Part shown: positions 29,277 to 36,977 of the stretch, one piece after another | How the letters are laid out: each line of letters starts with the position of its first letter | How positions within the stretch are numbered: position 1 is the stretch's first letter | From: Streptomyces acidiscabies | GTDB taxonomy: Bacteria; Actinomycetota; Actinomycetes; Streptomycetales; Streptomycetaceae | Assembly (NCBI RefSeq): GCF_020010905.1 | Contig: NZ_JAGJBY010000001.1 | Span: 3,616,001-3,680,000, forward strand | DNA length: 64,000 bases | Direction: 5' to 3' | The notes under the pieces: generated by a model | What the model saw: the letters and a program-made list of their open reading frames with translations, nothing else | What the model was told of the DNA's origin: nothing | Databases searched by the model: none | Position numbers and translations under genes: made by a program

Positions 29277-30209
29277 ATGAGGCTTGTCTTCGCTGGTACC
29301 CCCGAGGTCGCCGTTCCCGCTCTGGACGCTCTGATCGGGTCCGGGCGGCATGAGGTCGTCGCCGTGGTGACGCGGCCGGACGCGCCGGCGGGGCGGGGGC
29401 GGCGGCTCGTCGCGTCGCCGGTGGCCGAGCGGGCGATGGAGGCCGGGATCGAGGTGCTGAAGCCGGGCCGGCCCCGGGAGCCCGAGTTCCTGGAGCGGCT
29501 GAGGGAGATCGGGCCCGACTGCTGTCCCGTCGTCGCGTACGGCGCCCTGCTGCCCAAGGTCGCGCTGGACGTGCCCGCGCGGGGGTGGGTCAACCTGCAC
29601 TTCTCCCTGCTGCCGGCCTGGCGGGGGGCCGCGCCCGTACAGCACTCGATCATGGCCGGCGACGAGATCACCGGGGCGTCCACGTTCCTCATCGAGGAGG
29701 GCCTCGACTCCGGCCCCGTGTACGGCACCGTCACCGAGACGGTACGGCCCACCGACACGAGCGGCGACCTCCTGACCCGGCTCGCGTTCGCCGGCGCCGG
29801 GCTGCTCGCGGCGACCATGGACGGCATCGAGGACGGCACGCTGGAGGCGGTGCCGCAGAGCGCCGAGGGCATCACCCTGGCCCCGAAGATCACCGTCGAG
29901 GACGCCCGCGTCGACTGGCAGGCCCCGGCGCTGCGCGTCGACCGCGTCGTACGGGGCTGCACCCCCGCGCCCGGCGCCTGGACCACCTTCCGCGGCGAGC
30001 GCCTCAAGCTGATCCAGGTGACCCCGCTGCCCGACCGGGGCGGTCTGGCGCCGGGACAGCTGGCCGTGGGCAAGAACAACGTGTACGTCGGGACCGGCTC
30101 GTACGCCGTGGAGCTGCTGTGGGTCCAGGCACAGGGCAAGAAGCCGATGCGGGCGGCGGACTGGGCGCGGGGCGTCCGGGGGGCGGACGGGGAGACGCTG
30201 GGGCAGTAG
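29277..30209 (+). CDS. fmt: Methionyl-tRNA formyltransferase
   Basis: 310 residues from ATG 29277 with GAGAGG upstream; an in-frame start at 29235 is not conserved. It formylates initiator Met-tRNA using 10-formyl-THF. The N-terminal Rossmann domain starts MRLVFAGTPEVAVPALDAL; the catalytic region has VNLHFSLLPAWRGAAPVQ and the C-terminal OB-fold domain ends VRGADGETLGQ. It is 55 bp before rsmB, and the two are likely co-transcribed. Confidence 0.96.
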   Translation: MRLVFAGTPEVAVPALDALIGSGRHEVVAVVTRPDAPAGRGRRLVASPVAERAMEAGIEVLKPGRPREPEFLERLREIGPDCCPVVAYGALLPKVALDVPARGWVNLHFSLLPAWRGAAPVQHSIMAGDEITGASTFLIEEGLDSGPVYGTVTETVRPTDTSGDLLTRLAFAGAGLLAATMDGIEDGTLEAVPQSAEGITLAPKITVEDARVDWQAPALRVDRVVRGCTPAPGAWTTFRGERLKLIQVTPLPDRGGLAPGQLAVGKNNVYVGTGSYAVELLWVQAQGKKPMRAADWARGVRGADGETLGQ

Positions 30210-30264
30210 CCACGCGGCGTACGCTTGAGGTCTGTCCTTTCTTGATGACCCGGAGCACCTTTTC

Positions 30265-31683
30265 GTGAGCGACACCTCTGCGCAGCCCCGTAAGACCGGC
30301 AAGCCGTATCGGCGGCCCAAGAAGGACCCCGTCCGGATGCTGGCGTTCGAGGCGCTGCGGGCGGTGGACGAGCGGGATGCGTACGCGAATCTGGTGTTGC
30401 CGCCGCTGCTCAGGAAGGCCCGGGAAAAAGGGGAGTTCGACAGTCGGGACGCCGCTCTCGCCACCGAGCTGGTGTACGGGACGCTGAGGCGGCAAGGGAC
30501 GTACGACGCGGTCATCGCCGCCTGTATCGACCGGCCGCTGCGCGAGGTCGACCCGCCGGTGCTGGACGTGCTGAGCCTCGGCGCCCATCAGCTGCTCGGC
30601 ACCCGGATCCCCACCCACGCCGCCGTGTCCGCCTCCGTCGAACTCGCTCGCGTCGTCCTCGGCGACGGTCGCGCCAAGTTCGTCAACGCGGTGCTCCGGA
30701 AGATCGCGCAGGACGATCTGGACGGCTGGACCGCGAAGGTCGCCCCGCCCTACGACGACGACCCGGAGGAGCACCTCGCCGTCGTCCACTCGCACCCCCG
30801 CTGGATCGTCTCGGCCCTGTGGGACTCGCTGGGCGGCGGCCGGGCCGGCATCGAGGAGCTGCTGGCGGCGGACAACGAGCGCCCCGAGGTGACCCTGGTG
30901 GCGAGGCCGGGCAGGTCGGTCGTACAGGAACTGCTGGAGGAGGACGCGGCCCTGCCCGGCCGTTGGTCGCCGTACGCCGCGAGGCTGACGGAAGGCGGGG
31001 AGCCGGGTGCCGTCGACGCCGTCCGTGAGGGGCGCGCCGGTGTGCAGGACGAGGGGAGTCAGCTGGTCGCGCTGGCCCTCGCGAACGCGCCGGTCGACGG
31101 CCCGGACCGGCGTTGGCTGGACGCCTGCGCGGGCCCCGGCGGCAAAGCCGCACTGCTCGCCGCCCTCGCCGCCGAGCGCGGCGCGACCCTGCTGGCGTCC
31201 GAGAAGCAGCCGCACCGCGCGGGCCTGGTCGCGAAGGCGCTGGCCGGCAACCCGGGGCCGTACCAGGTGATCGCGGCGGACGGGACCCAGCCTCCGTGGC
31301 AGCCGGGGGTCTTCGACCGCGTGCTCGTCGACGTCCCCTGCACCGGCCTCGGCGCCCTGCGCCGCCGCCCGGAGGCCCGCTGGCGGCGCCGTCCCGAGGA
31401 CCTCGAAGGGTTCGCGCCCTTGCAGCGGGGCCTGCTGAAGACCGCGCTGGAGTCGGTGCGGGTCGGCGGCGTCGTCGGGTACGCGACCTGCTCACCGCAC
31501 CTCGCGGAGACGCGGGCGGTCGTCGCCGACGCGCTCAAGCAGTTCCCGGCCGCCGACCTGATCGACGCGCGCCCCCTGCTGCCGGGTGTGCCGGGGCTGG
31601 GCGAGGGTCCCGACGTACAGCTGTGGCCGCATGTGCACGGCACGGACGCGATGTACCTGGCGCTGATCCGCCGGATCGGATGA
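30265..31683 (+). CDS. rsmB: 16S rRNA m5C967 methyltransferase RsmB (Sun)
   Basis: 472 residues from GTG 30265. An N-terminal NusB-like RNA-binding domain (residues about 20-160, DPVRMLAFEALRAVDERDAYAN) is joined to a SAM-dependent methyltransferase. SAM motif I is LDACAGPGGKAALLAAL; catalytic Cys409 is in YATCSPH and the release Cys359 is in DVPCTGLGALRRRPE. It methylates C967 of 16S rRNA in the small subunit. Downstream of fmt; rpe follows after a hairpin. Confidence 0.95.
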   Translation: MSDTSAQPRKTGKPYRRPKKDPVRMLAFEALRAVDERDAYANLVLPPLLRKAREKGEFDSRDAALATELVYGTLRRQGTYDAVIAACIDRPLREVDPPVLDVLSLGAHQLLGTRIPTHAAVSASVELARVVLGDGRAKFVNAVLRKIAQDDLDGWTAKVAPPYDDDPEEHLAVVHSHPRWIVSALWDSLGGGRAGIEELLAADNERPEVTLVARPGRSVVQELLEEDAALPGRWSPYAARLTEGGEPGAVDAVREGRAGVQDEGSQLVALALANAPVDGPDRRWLDACAGPGGKAALLAALAAERGATLLASEKQPHRAGLVAKALAGNPGPYQVIAADGTQPPWQPGVFDRVLVDVPCTGLGALRRRPEARWRRRPEDLEGFAPLQRGLLKTALESVRVGGVVGYATCSPHLAETRAVVADALKQFPAADLIDARPLLPGVPGLGEGPDVQLWPHVHGTDAMYLALIRRIG

Positions 31684-31705
31684 TCATCGTACGAAACTTC
31701 GCCCC

Positions 31706-31749
31706 GCCTCCCCCACCGGTGCTCGCCGCCCCGCCCCGGCGTGGGAGGC
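31706..31749 (+). promoter_or_regulatory. Stem-loop covering the rpe ribosome binding site
   Basis: GCCTCCC (31706-31712) can pair with GGGAGGC (31743-31749), with a further CCGG/CCGG pairing inside. The right arm contains GGGAGG, the rpe Shine-Dalgarno, eight bases before ATG 31757. The fold could limit rpe translation or end rsmB transcripts. Confidence 0.45.
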
Positions 31750-31756
31750 TAGCCCC

Positions 31757-32437
31757 ATGGCCGTGCAGATCAACCCCAGCATCCTCTCCGCCGACTTCGC
31801 CCGCCTGGCCGACGAAGCCAAGGCCGTCGAAGGAGCCGACTGGCTCCACGTCGACGTCATGGACAACCACTTCGTCCCCAACCTCACCCTCGGCGTCCCG
31901 ATCGTGGAGTCCCTGGCGAAGGCGACGGACACCCCGCTGGACTGCCACCTGATGATCGAGGACCCGGACCGCTGGGCCCCGCAGTACATCGAGGCCGGCG
32001 CCTCCTCGGTCACCTTCCACGTCGAGGCCGCCGCCGCCCCCGTCCGCCTGGCCCGCGAGATCCGCGCCCAGGGCGGTCGCGCGTCGATGGCCCTGAAGCC
32101 CGCGACCCCCATCGAGCCGTACGAGGACCTGCTCCCCGAACTCGACATGCTGCTGATCATGACGGTCGAGCCGGGCTTCGGCGGTCAGGCGTTCCTCGAC
32201 ATCATGCTGCCGAAGATCCGCCGCACCCGGCAGCTGATCGACCGGCACGGCCTCCAGCTGTGGCTCCAGGTCGACGGCGGCGTCTCCGCGAGCACGATCG
32301 AGCGCTGCGCCGAGGCGGGCGCGGACGTCTTCGTCGCCGGTTCGGCCGTGTACGGCGCCGACGACCCCGCCGCCGCCGTACGCGGACTGCGCGCCCAGGC
32401 CGAGGCGGCATGCGGCCACCGGGCCACGGGCAAGTGA
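31757..32437 (+). CDS. rpe: Ribulose-phosphate 3-epimerase
   Basis: 226 residues, a TIM barrel. It interconverts ribulose 5-phosphate and xylulose 5-phosphate in the pentose phosphate pathway. Metal and catalytic motifs seen are INPSILSADFARL, WLHVDVMDNHFVPNLTLG, DCHLMIEDP, MTVEPGFGGQ and LQVDGGVS. It is 73 bp after rsmB, and a SorC-type sugar-responsive regulator follows after 99 bp; a short GAGCCC-TTCA-GGGCT hairpin (about 32453-32467) lies between. Confidence 0.96.
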   Translation: MAVQINPSILSADFARLADEAKAVEGADWLHVDVMDNHFVPNLTLGVPIVESLAKATDTPLDCHLMIEDPDRWAPQYIEAGASSVTFHVEAAAAPVRLAREIRAQGGRASMALKPATPIEPYEDLLPELDMLLIMTVEPGFGGQAFLDIMLPKIRRTRQLIDRHGLQLWLQVDGGVSASTIERCAEAGADVFVAGSAVYGADDPAAAVRGLRAQAEAACGHRATGK

Positions 32438-32536
32438 ACGAACCCTGCGACAGAGCCCTTCAGGGCTGATCAAGACCGCCGGATCTGCGAGGATGAAGGC
32501 GAATCCAGAGTGTGAAACAGCAGTGAGGAGATCGCC

Positions 32537-33556
32537 GTGTCGGGTATGTCGGCGGGCCGTTCGGCCATGCGGATGGGACCCGCGGAGCTGGTGCAGGCGG
32601 CGGCCATGGCCCGCCGCTTCTACCTGGAGGGCAAGTCCAAGATCCAGATCGCCGAGGAGTTCGGCGTCAGCCGCTTCAAGGTGGCCCGGGTCCTGGAGAC
32701 CGCTCTCGAACGGGATCTCGTACGCATCGAGATCCGGGTACCGGCCGAGCTGGACGCCGAGCGCTCCGACGCGCTGCGCGCCCGCTACGGCCTGAGGCAC
32801 GCGGTCGTCGTCGAGTCCCCGGCCGACGCCGAGGACTCCCCCGACCCCGAGAACCTGGGCGAGGTGGCCGCCGACCTGCTCGGCGAACTCCTCGACGAGG
32901 GGGACGTCCTGGGCCTCGCCTGGGGCCGCTCCACCATCAACATGGCCGCGGCCCTCGACCGGCTGCCGCCCTGCACGGTGGTGCAGCTGACAGGTGTGTA
33001 CGACGCGGGCACGGCCGAGCGCGGCTCGGTCGAGGCGGTCCGCCGGGCAGCTCAGGTGTCCGGCGGCGACGCCCACCCCATCTACGCGCCCATGCTGCTG
33101 CCGGACGCGGCCACCGCCGCCGCGCTGCGCAGCCAGACCGGGATCGCGCGGGCCTTCGAGTACTTCGACAAGGTCACGGTCGCCTGCGTCTCCATCGGCT
33201 CCTGGGAGCCGGGCGTCTCCACGGTCCACGACATGCTGACGGACGAGGAGCGGGCCCACTACTCCTCCCTCGGCGTCGCGGCCGAGATGTCCGCGCACCT
33301 CTTCGACTCCGAGGGGCGCCGGGTCGGCCGGGACCTCGGCGAGCGGTGCATCACCGTCAAGGCGGACCAGCTGCGCCGTATCCCCGAGGTCGTCGCGATC
33401 GCGGGCGGGCAGCGCAAGGCGGCGGCGATCGACGCGGTGCTCAGGTCGGGGCTGGTCACCAGCCTCGTCACGGACACATCGGCGGCGGATTATCTGATGA
33501 CCGCCGGGCCCACGCCCAAGTCGGCGCTGAACCGGTCCGACCCGGACGGCCCCTGA
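32537..33556 (+). CDS. SorC/DeoR-type sugar-binding transcriptional regulator
   Basis: 339 residues from GTG 32537. The N-terminal helix-turn-helix (YLEGKSKIQIAEEFGVSRFKVARVLETA, residues about 28-57) is followed by a long effector domain of the SorC sugar-phosphate-binding type, with GLAWGRSTINMAAAL, VVQLTGVYD and AIAGGQRKAAAIDAVLRSG. Such regulators bind phosphorylated sugars and control catabolic operons. Position just after rpe suggests a pentose-phosphate or related sugar signal, but this is inference. The effector cannot be named. Confidence 0.9.
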   Translation: MSGMSAGRSAMRMGPAELVQAAAMARRFYLEGKSKIQIAEEFGVSRFKVARVLETALERDLVRIEIRVPAELDAERSDALRARYGLRHAVVVESPADAEDSPDPENLGEVAADLLGELLDEGDVLGLAWGRSTINMAAALDRLPPCTVVQLTGVYDAGTAERGSVEAVRRAAQVSGGDAHPIYAPMLLPDAATAAALRSQTGIARAFEYFDKVTVACVSIGSWEPGVSTVHDMLTDEERAHYSSLGVAAEMSAHLFDSEGRRVGRDLGERCITVKADQLRRIPEVVAIAGGQRKAAAIDAVLRSGLVTSLVTDTSAADYLMTAGPTPKSALNRSDPDGP

Positions 33557-33596
33557 CGGACGGCTCCTCGGCGACGGCCGTGGCAGCATCTACGGC

Positions 33597-34004
33597 ATGC
33601 TGCTGCGGTTCGTCTCCCGGGTGCTTCTGTGTGTGCTGGTCTCGATCGGGGGTGTCGCCGGATGCTCGTCGGATCATCGTACGAACGACGTGCAGGCGAG
33701 TGCCTCCAGTAGTCGGCCTTCCAACGGCCTCGCCACCGTCAAGGCGGCCGACCTCCCCGCCGAGGCCCGCAAGACCCTCGCCCTCATCGACCAGGGCGGC
33801 CCCTACCCCTACTCCCGCGACGGCGTCGTCTTCGGGAACTTCGAGGGACGGCTGCCGAAACAGAAGCGCGGCTACTACCACGAATACACCGTGAAGACCC
33901 CGGGCTCGCGCGACCGGGGCGCCCGGCGCATTGTCACGGGGCAGAGCGGCGAGATCTACTACACCGATGATCACTACGACTCGTTCCGGACGGTACTGAG
34001 ATGA
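33597..34004 (+). CDS. Guanyl-specific ribonuclease (RNase Sa/T1 family), predicted lipoprotein
   Basis: 135 residues. A signal peptide with lipobox VAGC (Cys23) and a Ser-rich linker is followed by a domain closely resembling RNase Sa: ALIDQGGPYPYSRDGVVF, GYYHEYTV with catalytic Glu96, RGARRIVTG with Arg110/111, and DDHYDSFRTV with His126. Secreted RNase Sa cleaves RNA after G. The Cys pair forming the RNase Sa disulfide is absent, and the lipobox implies membrane anchoring outside the cell, both unlike classic RNase Sa. The stop overlaps the barstar start (ATGA), so enzyme and inhibitor are coupled. An alternative is a cleaved secretory signal with Cys23 unused. Confidence 0.9.
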   Translation: MLLRFVSRVLLCVLVSIGGVAGCSSDHRTNDVQASASSSRPSNGLATVKAADLPAEARKTLALIDQGGPYPYSRDGVVFGNFEGRLPKQKRGYYHEYTVKTPGSRDRGARRIVTGQSGEIYYTDDHYDSFRTVLR

Positions 34005-34255
34005 CCGACATCGCGATCGACCTCGACGGGGTCACGGACAGGGCCGCACTGATGGACCGGTTCGCGCAGGGGCTGCGGCTGCCCGACTGGTTCGGCCGCA
34101 ACTGGGACGCGCTGGCCGACGTCCTGCGCGACCAGGAGGAACGGCGCATCGTCGTACGGGACTGGCGGCCGTACGCCAAGGCCCGGCCCGACGAGTGGGA
34201 GATCGCGCTGGAGATCTTCGAGGAGGCGCGGGTGCCGGTCCTGCTCGCCCTGTAG
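34001..34255 (+). CDS. Barstar-family ribonuclease inhibitor
   Basis: 84 residues, the barstar size. The core LRLPDWFGRNWDALADVLRD keeps the inhibitor helix; Asp36 and Asp40 match barstar Asp35 and Asp39, which plug the RNase active site. No signal peptide, so it is cytoplasmic and should protect the cell from the nuclease before export. It overlaps the RNase gene by four bases, and translation is therefore linked. Barstar is known to inhibit both barnase and RNase Sa-type enzymes, so the pairing is biochemically reasonable. Confidence 0.93.
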   Translation: MTDIAIDLDGVTDRAALMDRFAQGLRLPDWFGRNWDALADVLRDQEERRIVVRDWRPYAKARPDEWEIALEIFEEARVPVLLAL

Positions 34256-34291
34256 GAAGCTCCAGGACGTTCCCGTACAGGCTGGACGATT

Positions 34292-34312
34292 GTCCCGGGG
34301 CTGTTCCGGGAC
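34292..34312 (+). terminator. Hairpin between barstar and guaB1
   Basis: GTCCCGG (34292-34298) and CCGGGAC (34306-34312) form a 7-bp perfect stem, 22 bases before the guaB1 GTG. It may separate the RNase-barstar unit from guaB1. No T-run. Confidence 0.4.
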
Positions 34313-34333
34313 CCACGTGGGAGAATCAAGTAC

Positions 34334-35776
34334 GTGCGTTTTCTCAATGACATCAAGCCCGCGTACGACCTCACCTACGACGACGTCTTCATGGTCCCGA
34401 GCCGCAGCGCGGTCGGCTCCCGCCAGGCGGTGGACCTGCGCTCGCCGGACGGGACGGGTACGACGATCCCGCTGGTCGTCGCCAACATGACCGCGATCGC
34501 CGGGCGCCGGATGGCCGAGACGATGGCCCGGCGCGGTGGGCTGGTCGTCATCCCGCAGGACATCCCGATCGACGTCATCACCGACGTCGTCTCCTGGGTC
34601 AAGAGCCGCCACCTCGTCCTCGACACCCCGATCGTGCTGTCGCCCCAGCAGACCGTCGCCGACGCGCTCGCGCTGCTGCCCAAGCGCGCGCACAACGCCG
34701 GTGTCGTCGTCGACGAGGAGCGGCGGCCCGTCGGCGTCGTCACCGACCAGGACCTCACCGGCGTCGACCGGTTCACGCAGCTCAGCGAGGTCATGTCCCG
34801 TGACCTGCTGCTCCTCGACGCGGACATCGACCCGCGCGAGGCGTTCACGACGCTGGACTCGGCGAACCGGCGGTACGCGCCGGCCGTCGACGGCGACGGG
34901 AAGCTCGCCGGGATCCTCACGCGCAAGGGCGCGCTGCGGGCCACCCTCTACACCCCGGCCGTCGACGCGAACGGCAAGCTGCGCATCGCCGCCGCCGTCG
35001 GGATCAACGGCGACGTCGCCGGCAAGGCCAAGCAGCTCCTCGACGCGGGCGTCGACACGCTCGTCATCGACACGGCCCACGGCCACCAGGAGTCGATGAT
35101 CAGCGCGATCCGTACGGTCCGTGCGCTGGACCCCCGGGTGCCGATCGTGGCCGGCAACATCGTCTCCGCCGAGGGCGTACGGGACCTGATCGAGGCCGGC
35201 GCGGACATCATCAAGGTCGGGGTCGGTCCCGGCGCGATGTGCACGACCCGCATGATGACCGGCGTCGGCCGGCCGCAGTTCTCCGCCGTCCTGGAGTGCG
35301 CGGCCGAGGCCCGCAAGCACGGCAAGCACGTGTGGGCCGACGGCGGTGTCCGCCACCCGCGCGACGTCGCGATGGCCCTTGCGGCCGGGGCGTCCAACGT
35401 GATGATCGGCTCCTGGTTCGCCGGTACGTACGAGTCGCCGGGCGACCTCCAGCAGGACGCGAACGGGCGCCTCTACAAGGAGTCCTTCGGCATGGCGTCG
35501 GCCCGCGCGGTCCGCAACCGCACGTCCGAGGAGTCCTCGTACGACCGCGCCCGCAAGGCGCTGTTCGAGGAGGGCATCTCGACGTCCCGCATGTTCCTCG
35601 ACCCGGCCCGGCCGGGGGTGGAGGACCTGATCGACTCCGTCATCGCCGGGGTGCGGTCGTCCTGCACGTACGCGGGCGCCGGGTCCCTCGCGGAGTTCGA
35701 GGAGAAGGCGGTCGTCGGCATCCAGAGCGCGGCCGGGTACGCCGAGGGAAAGCCGCTGCACGCGAGCTGGAACTAG
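34334..35776 (+). CDS. guaB1: GuaB1-type IMPDH-related protein (CBS-containing GMP reductase family)
   Basis: 480 residues from GTG 34334. Barrel of the IMPDH/GMPR superfamily with a CBS pair inserted at about residues 95-215. The active-site loop GVGPGAMCTTRMMTGVG has Cys303, and flanking motifs are VIDTAHGHQE, AGNIVSAEGV, ADGGVRHPRDVAMAL and ESFGMAS. The family was long annotated as IMP dehydrogenase but the mycobacterial member was shown to be a GMP reductase regulated through its CBS domain. That assignment is therefore preferred here (GMP to IMP with NADPH). The true IMPDH genes are elsewhere. Confidence 0.92.
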   Translation: MRFLNDIKPAYDLTYDDVFMVPSRSAVGSRQAVDLRSPDGTGTTIPLVVANMTAIAGRRMAETMARRGGLVVIPQDIPIDVITDVVSWVKSRHLVLDTPIVLSPQQTVADALALLPKRAHNAGVVVDEERRPVGVVTDQDLTGVDRFTQLSEVMSRDLLLLDADIDPREAFTTLDSANRRYAPAVDGDGKLAGILTRKGALRATLYTPAVDANGKLRIAAAVGINGDVAGKAKQLLDAGVDTLVIDTAHGHQESMISAIRTVRALDPRVPIVAGNIVSAEGVRDLIEAGADIIKVGVGPGAMCTTRMMTGVGRPQFSAVLECAAEARKHGKHVWADGGVRHPRDVAMALAAGASNVMIGSWFAGTYESPGDLQQDANGRLYKESFGMASARAVRNRTSEESSYDRARKALFEEGISTSRMFLDPARPGVEDLIDSVIAGVRSSCTYAGAGSLAEFEEKAVVGIQSAAGYAEGKPLHASWN

Positions 35777-35830
35777 GCACTTCGGGAAAAGGGCGGCGGG
35801 CCGGGGGCGACGCGTTCTAGCGTCGTCCCC

Positions 35831-36331
35831 ATGGAGATCATGGCCTGCCGCCGCGAGGACCTCGTCGTGCTGGAGCGTGTCATGCCGTCGGACAGCTTCG
35901 ACGGCAGCCACCCCATGCGCTTCGCCCGCCAGGAGGCGGGCGGCAGCACGTATCTGATCCCGTGGCTCGACGGCCGGCCCGTCGGTCGCGCGGAGGTTCT
36001 CTGGACCGGCTGCGAGGCGCCCGAGGTGCAGGCCGCGCACCCCGGCTGCCCCGAGATCAACGGCCTGTACGTGTGGCCCGAGCACCTGCGCTCGCAGGGC
36101 ATCGGGACGGCGCTGGTGCGCGCCGCCGAGGAGTGGGCGCTCGCGCGGGGCGTCGAGGTCATGGGGCTCGGGGTGGACGACAGGAACCCGCGCGCGGCGG
36201 CGCTGTACGAGCGGCTCGGGTACCGGCCCGGCGTGCGGTACATCGACCGCTGGTCCTACCGCGACGTGAACGGCGTCCTGCGGGAGCACGCCGATCCGTG
36301 CCGGTTCCTCACCCGGGAGCTGAGCCACTGA
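35831..36331 (+). CDS. GNAT-family N-acetyltransferase
   Basis: 166 residues. The acetyl-CoA site motif is in LYVWPEHLRSQGIGTALVRAAEEWA (residues about 75-100), followed by GLGVDDRNPRAAALYERLGYRPG, the classic GNAT C-terminal strand-helix. It starts at ATG 35831, with another in-frame ATG four codons later (35843). The acceptor substrate is unknown. The gene lies 22 bp before an Lrp-type regulator and may be co-transcribed with it. Confidence 0.9.
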   Translation: MEIMACRREDLVVLERVMPSDSFDGSHPMRFARQEAGGSTYLIPWLDGRPVGRAEVLWTGCEAPEVQAAHPGCPEINGLYVWPEHLRSQGIGTALVRAAEEWALARGVEVMGLGVDDRNPRAAALYERLGYRPGVRYIDRWSYRDVNGVLREHADPCRFLTRELSH

Positions 36332-36352
36332 GGGCGTGGTCTACTGCCGTAT

Positions 36353-36793
36353 GTGTTGAACGACCTGGACGAACGTATCGTGCACGCCCTCGCCGAGGAC
36401 GCCCGGCGGTCCTACGCCGACATCGGGCAGATCGTCGGGCTGTCCGCGCCCGCGGTGAAGCGCAGGGTGGACCGGCTGCGGGAGAGCGGGGCCATCGCCG
36501 GGTTCACGGTGCGGGTCGATCCGGTCGCGCTCGGGTGGGAGACCGAGGGGTTCGTCGAGATCCACTGCCGCAGGAACACGTCGCCCGAGACCATCCGGCG
36601 CGGCCTTGAGCGGTACCAGGAGGTCGTGGCCGCCTCCACCGTCACCGGCGACGCCGACGCCATCGCCCAGGTCTTCGCCTCCGACATGCGGCACTTCGAA
36701 CGGGTGCTGGAGCGGATCGCGGGGGAGCCGTTCGTGGAGCGGACCAAGTCGGTGCTGGTGCTGTCACCGCTGCTGAGGCGTGCGCCCGCGTAA
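36353..36793 (+). CDS. Lrp/AsnC-family transcriptional regulator
   Basis: 146 residues from GTG 36353 (VLNDLDERIVHALAEDARRSYADIGQIVGLSAPAV in part). Helix-turn-helix at residues about 5-55, then an alpha-beta RAM domain that binds an amino acid effector. It precedes a nitrilase and an amino-acid monooxygenase, so it probably senses the amino acid they degrade. The 185-bp gap holds three CGCAAYG elements at helical spacing. The last 21 bases of the coding sequence are part of a tandem duplication (36771-36791 and 36804-36824). Confidence 0.92.
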   Translation: MLNDLDERIVHALAEDARRSYADIGQIVGLSAPAVKRRVDRLRESGAIAGFTVRVDPVALGWETEGFVEIHCRRNTSPETIRRGLERYQEVVAASTVTGDADAIAQVFASDMRHFERVLERIAGEPFVERTKSVLVLSPLLRRAPA

Positions 36794-36834
36794 GAGCCGA
36801 CGTTGCTGAGGCGTGCGTCCGCGTCAGGGTCGTA

Positions 36835-36896
36835 CGCAACGAATCGCCGGGGTGCCACCACTTCGCGCAACGAATCGCTCACCTGCCCGCAATGGG
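36835..36896. promoter_or_regulatory. Phased CGCAACGAATCGC repeats, candidate Lrp operator
   Basis: CGCAACGAATCGC occurs at 36835-36847 and 36866-36878, start to start 31 bp (about three helical turns). A third, weaker CGCAATGGG lies at 36888-36896, 22 bp further on. Same-face spacing suits a multimeric Lrp-type protein controlling the nitrilase gene. Confidence 0.5.
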
Positions 36897-36977
36897 TGCC
36901 TATTGTCCGCTCGGCCCGGCCGACCGTACCGTCTATCTGGCCCCCGGCACCCCCCTTCCGCCCAGGTGAGGACACGT

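Noticed and set aside
31682..33685. The string GATCATCGTACGAA present near 31682 and again near 33671
   Set aside because: A 14-base match is expected by chance in 64 kb, and the two sites are in unrelated contexts (one inside the RNase coding region).
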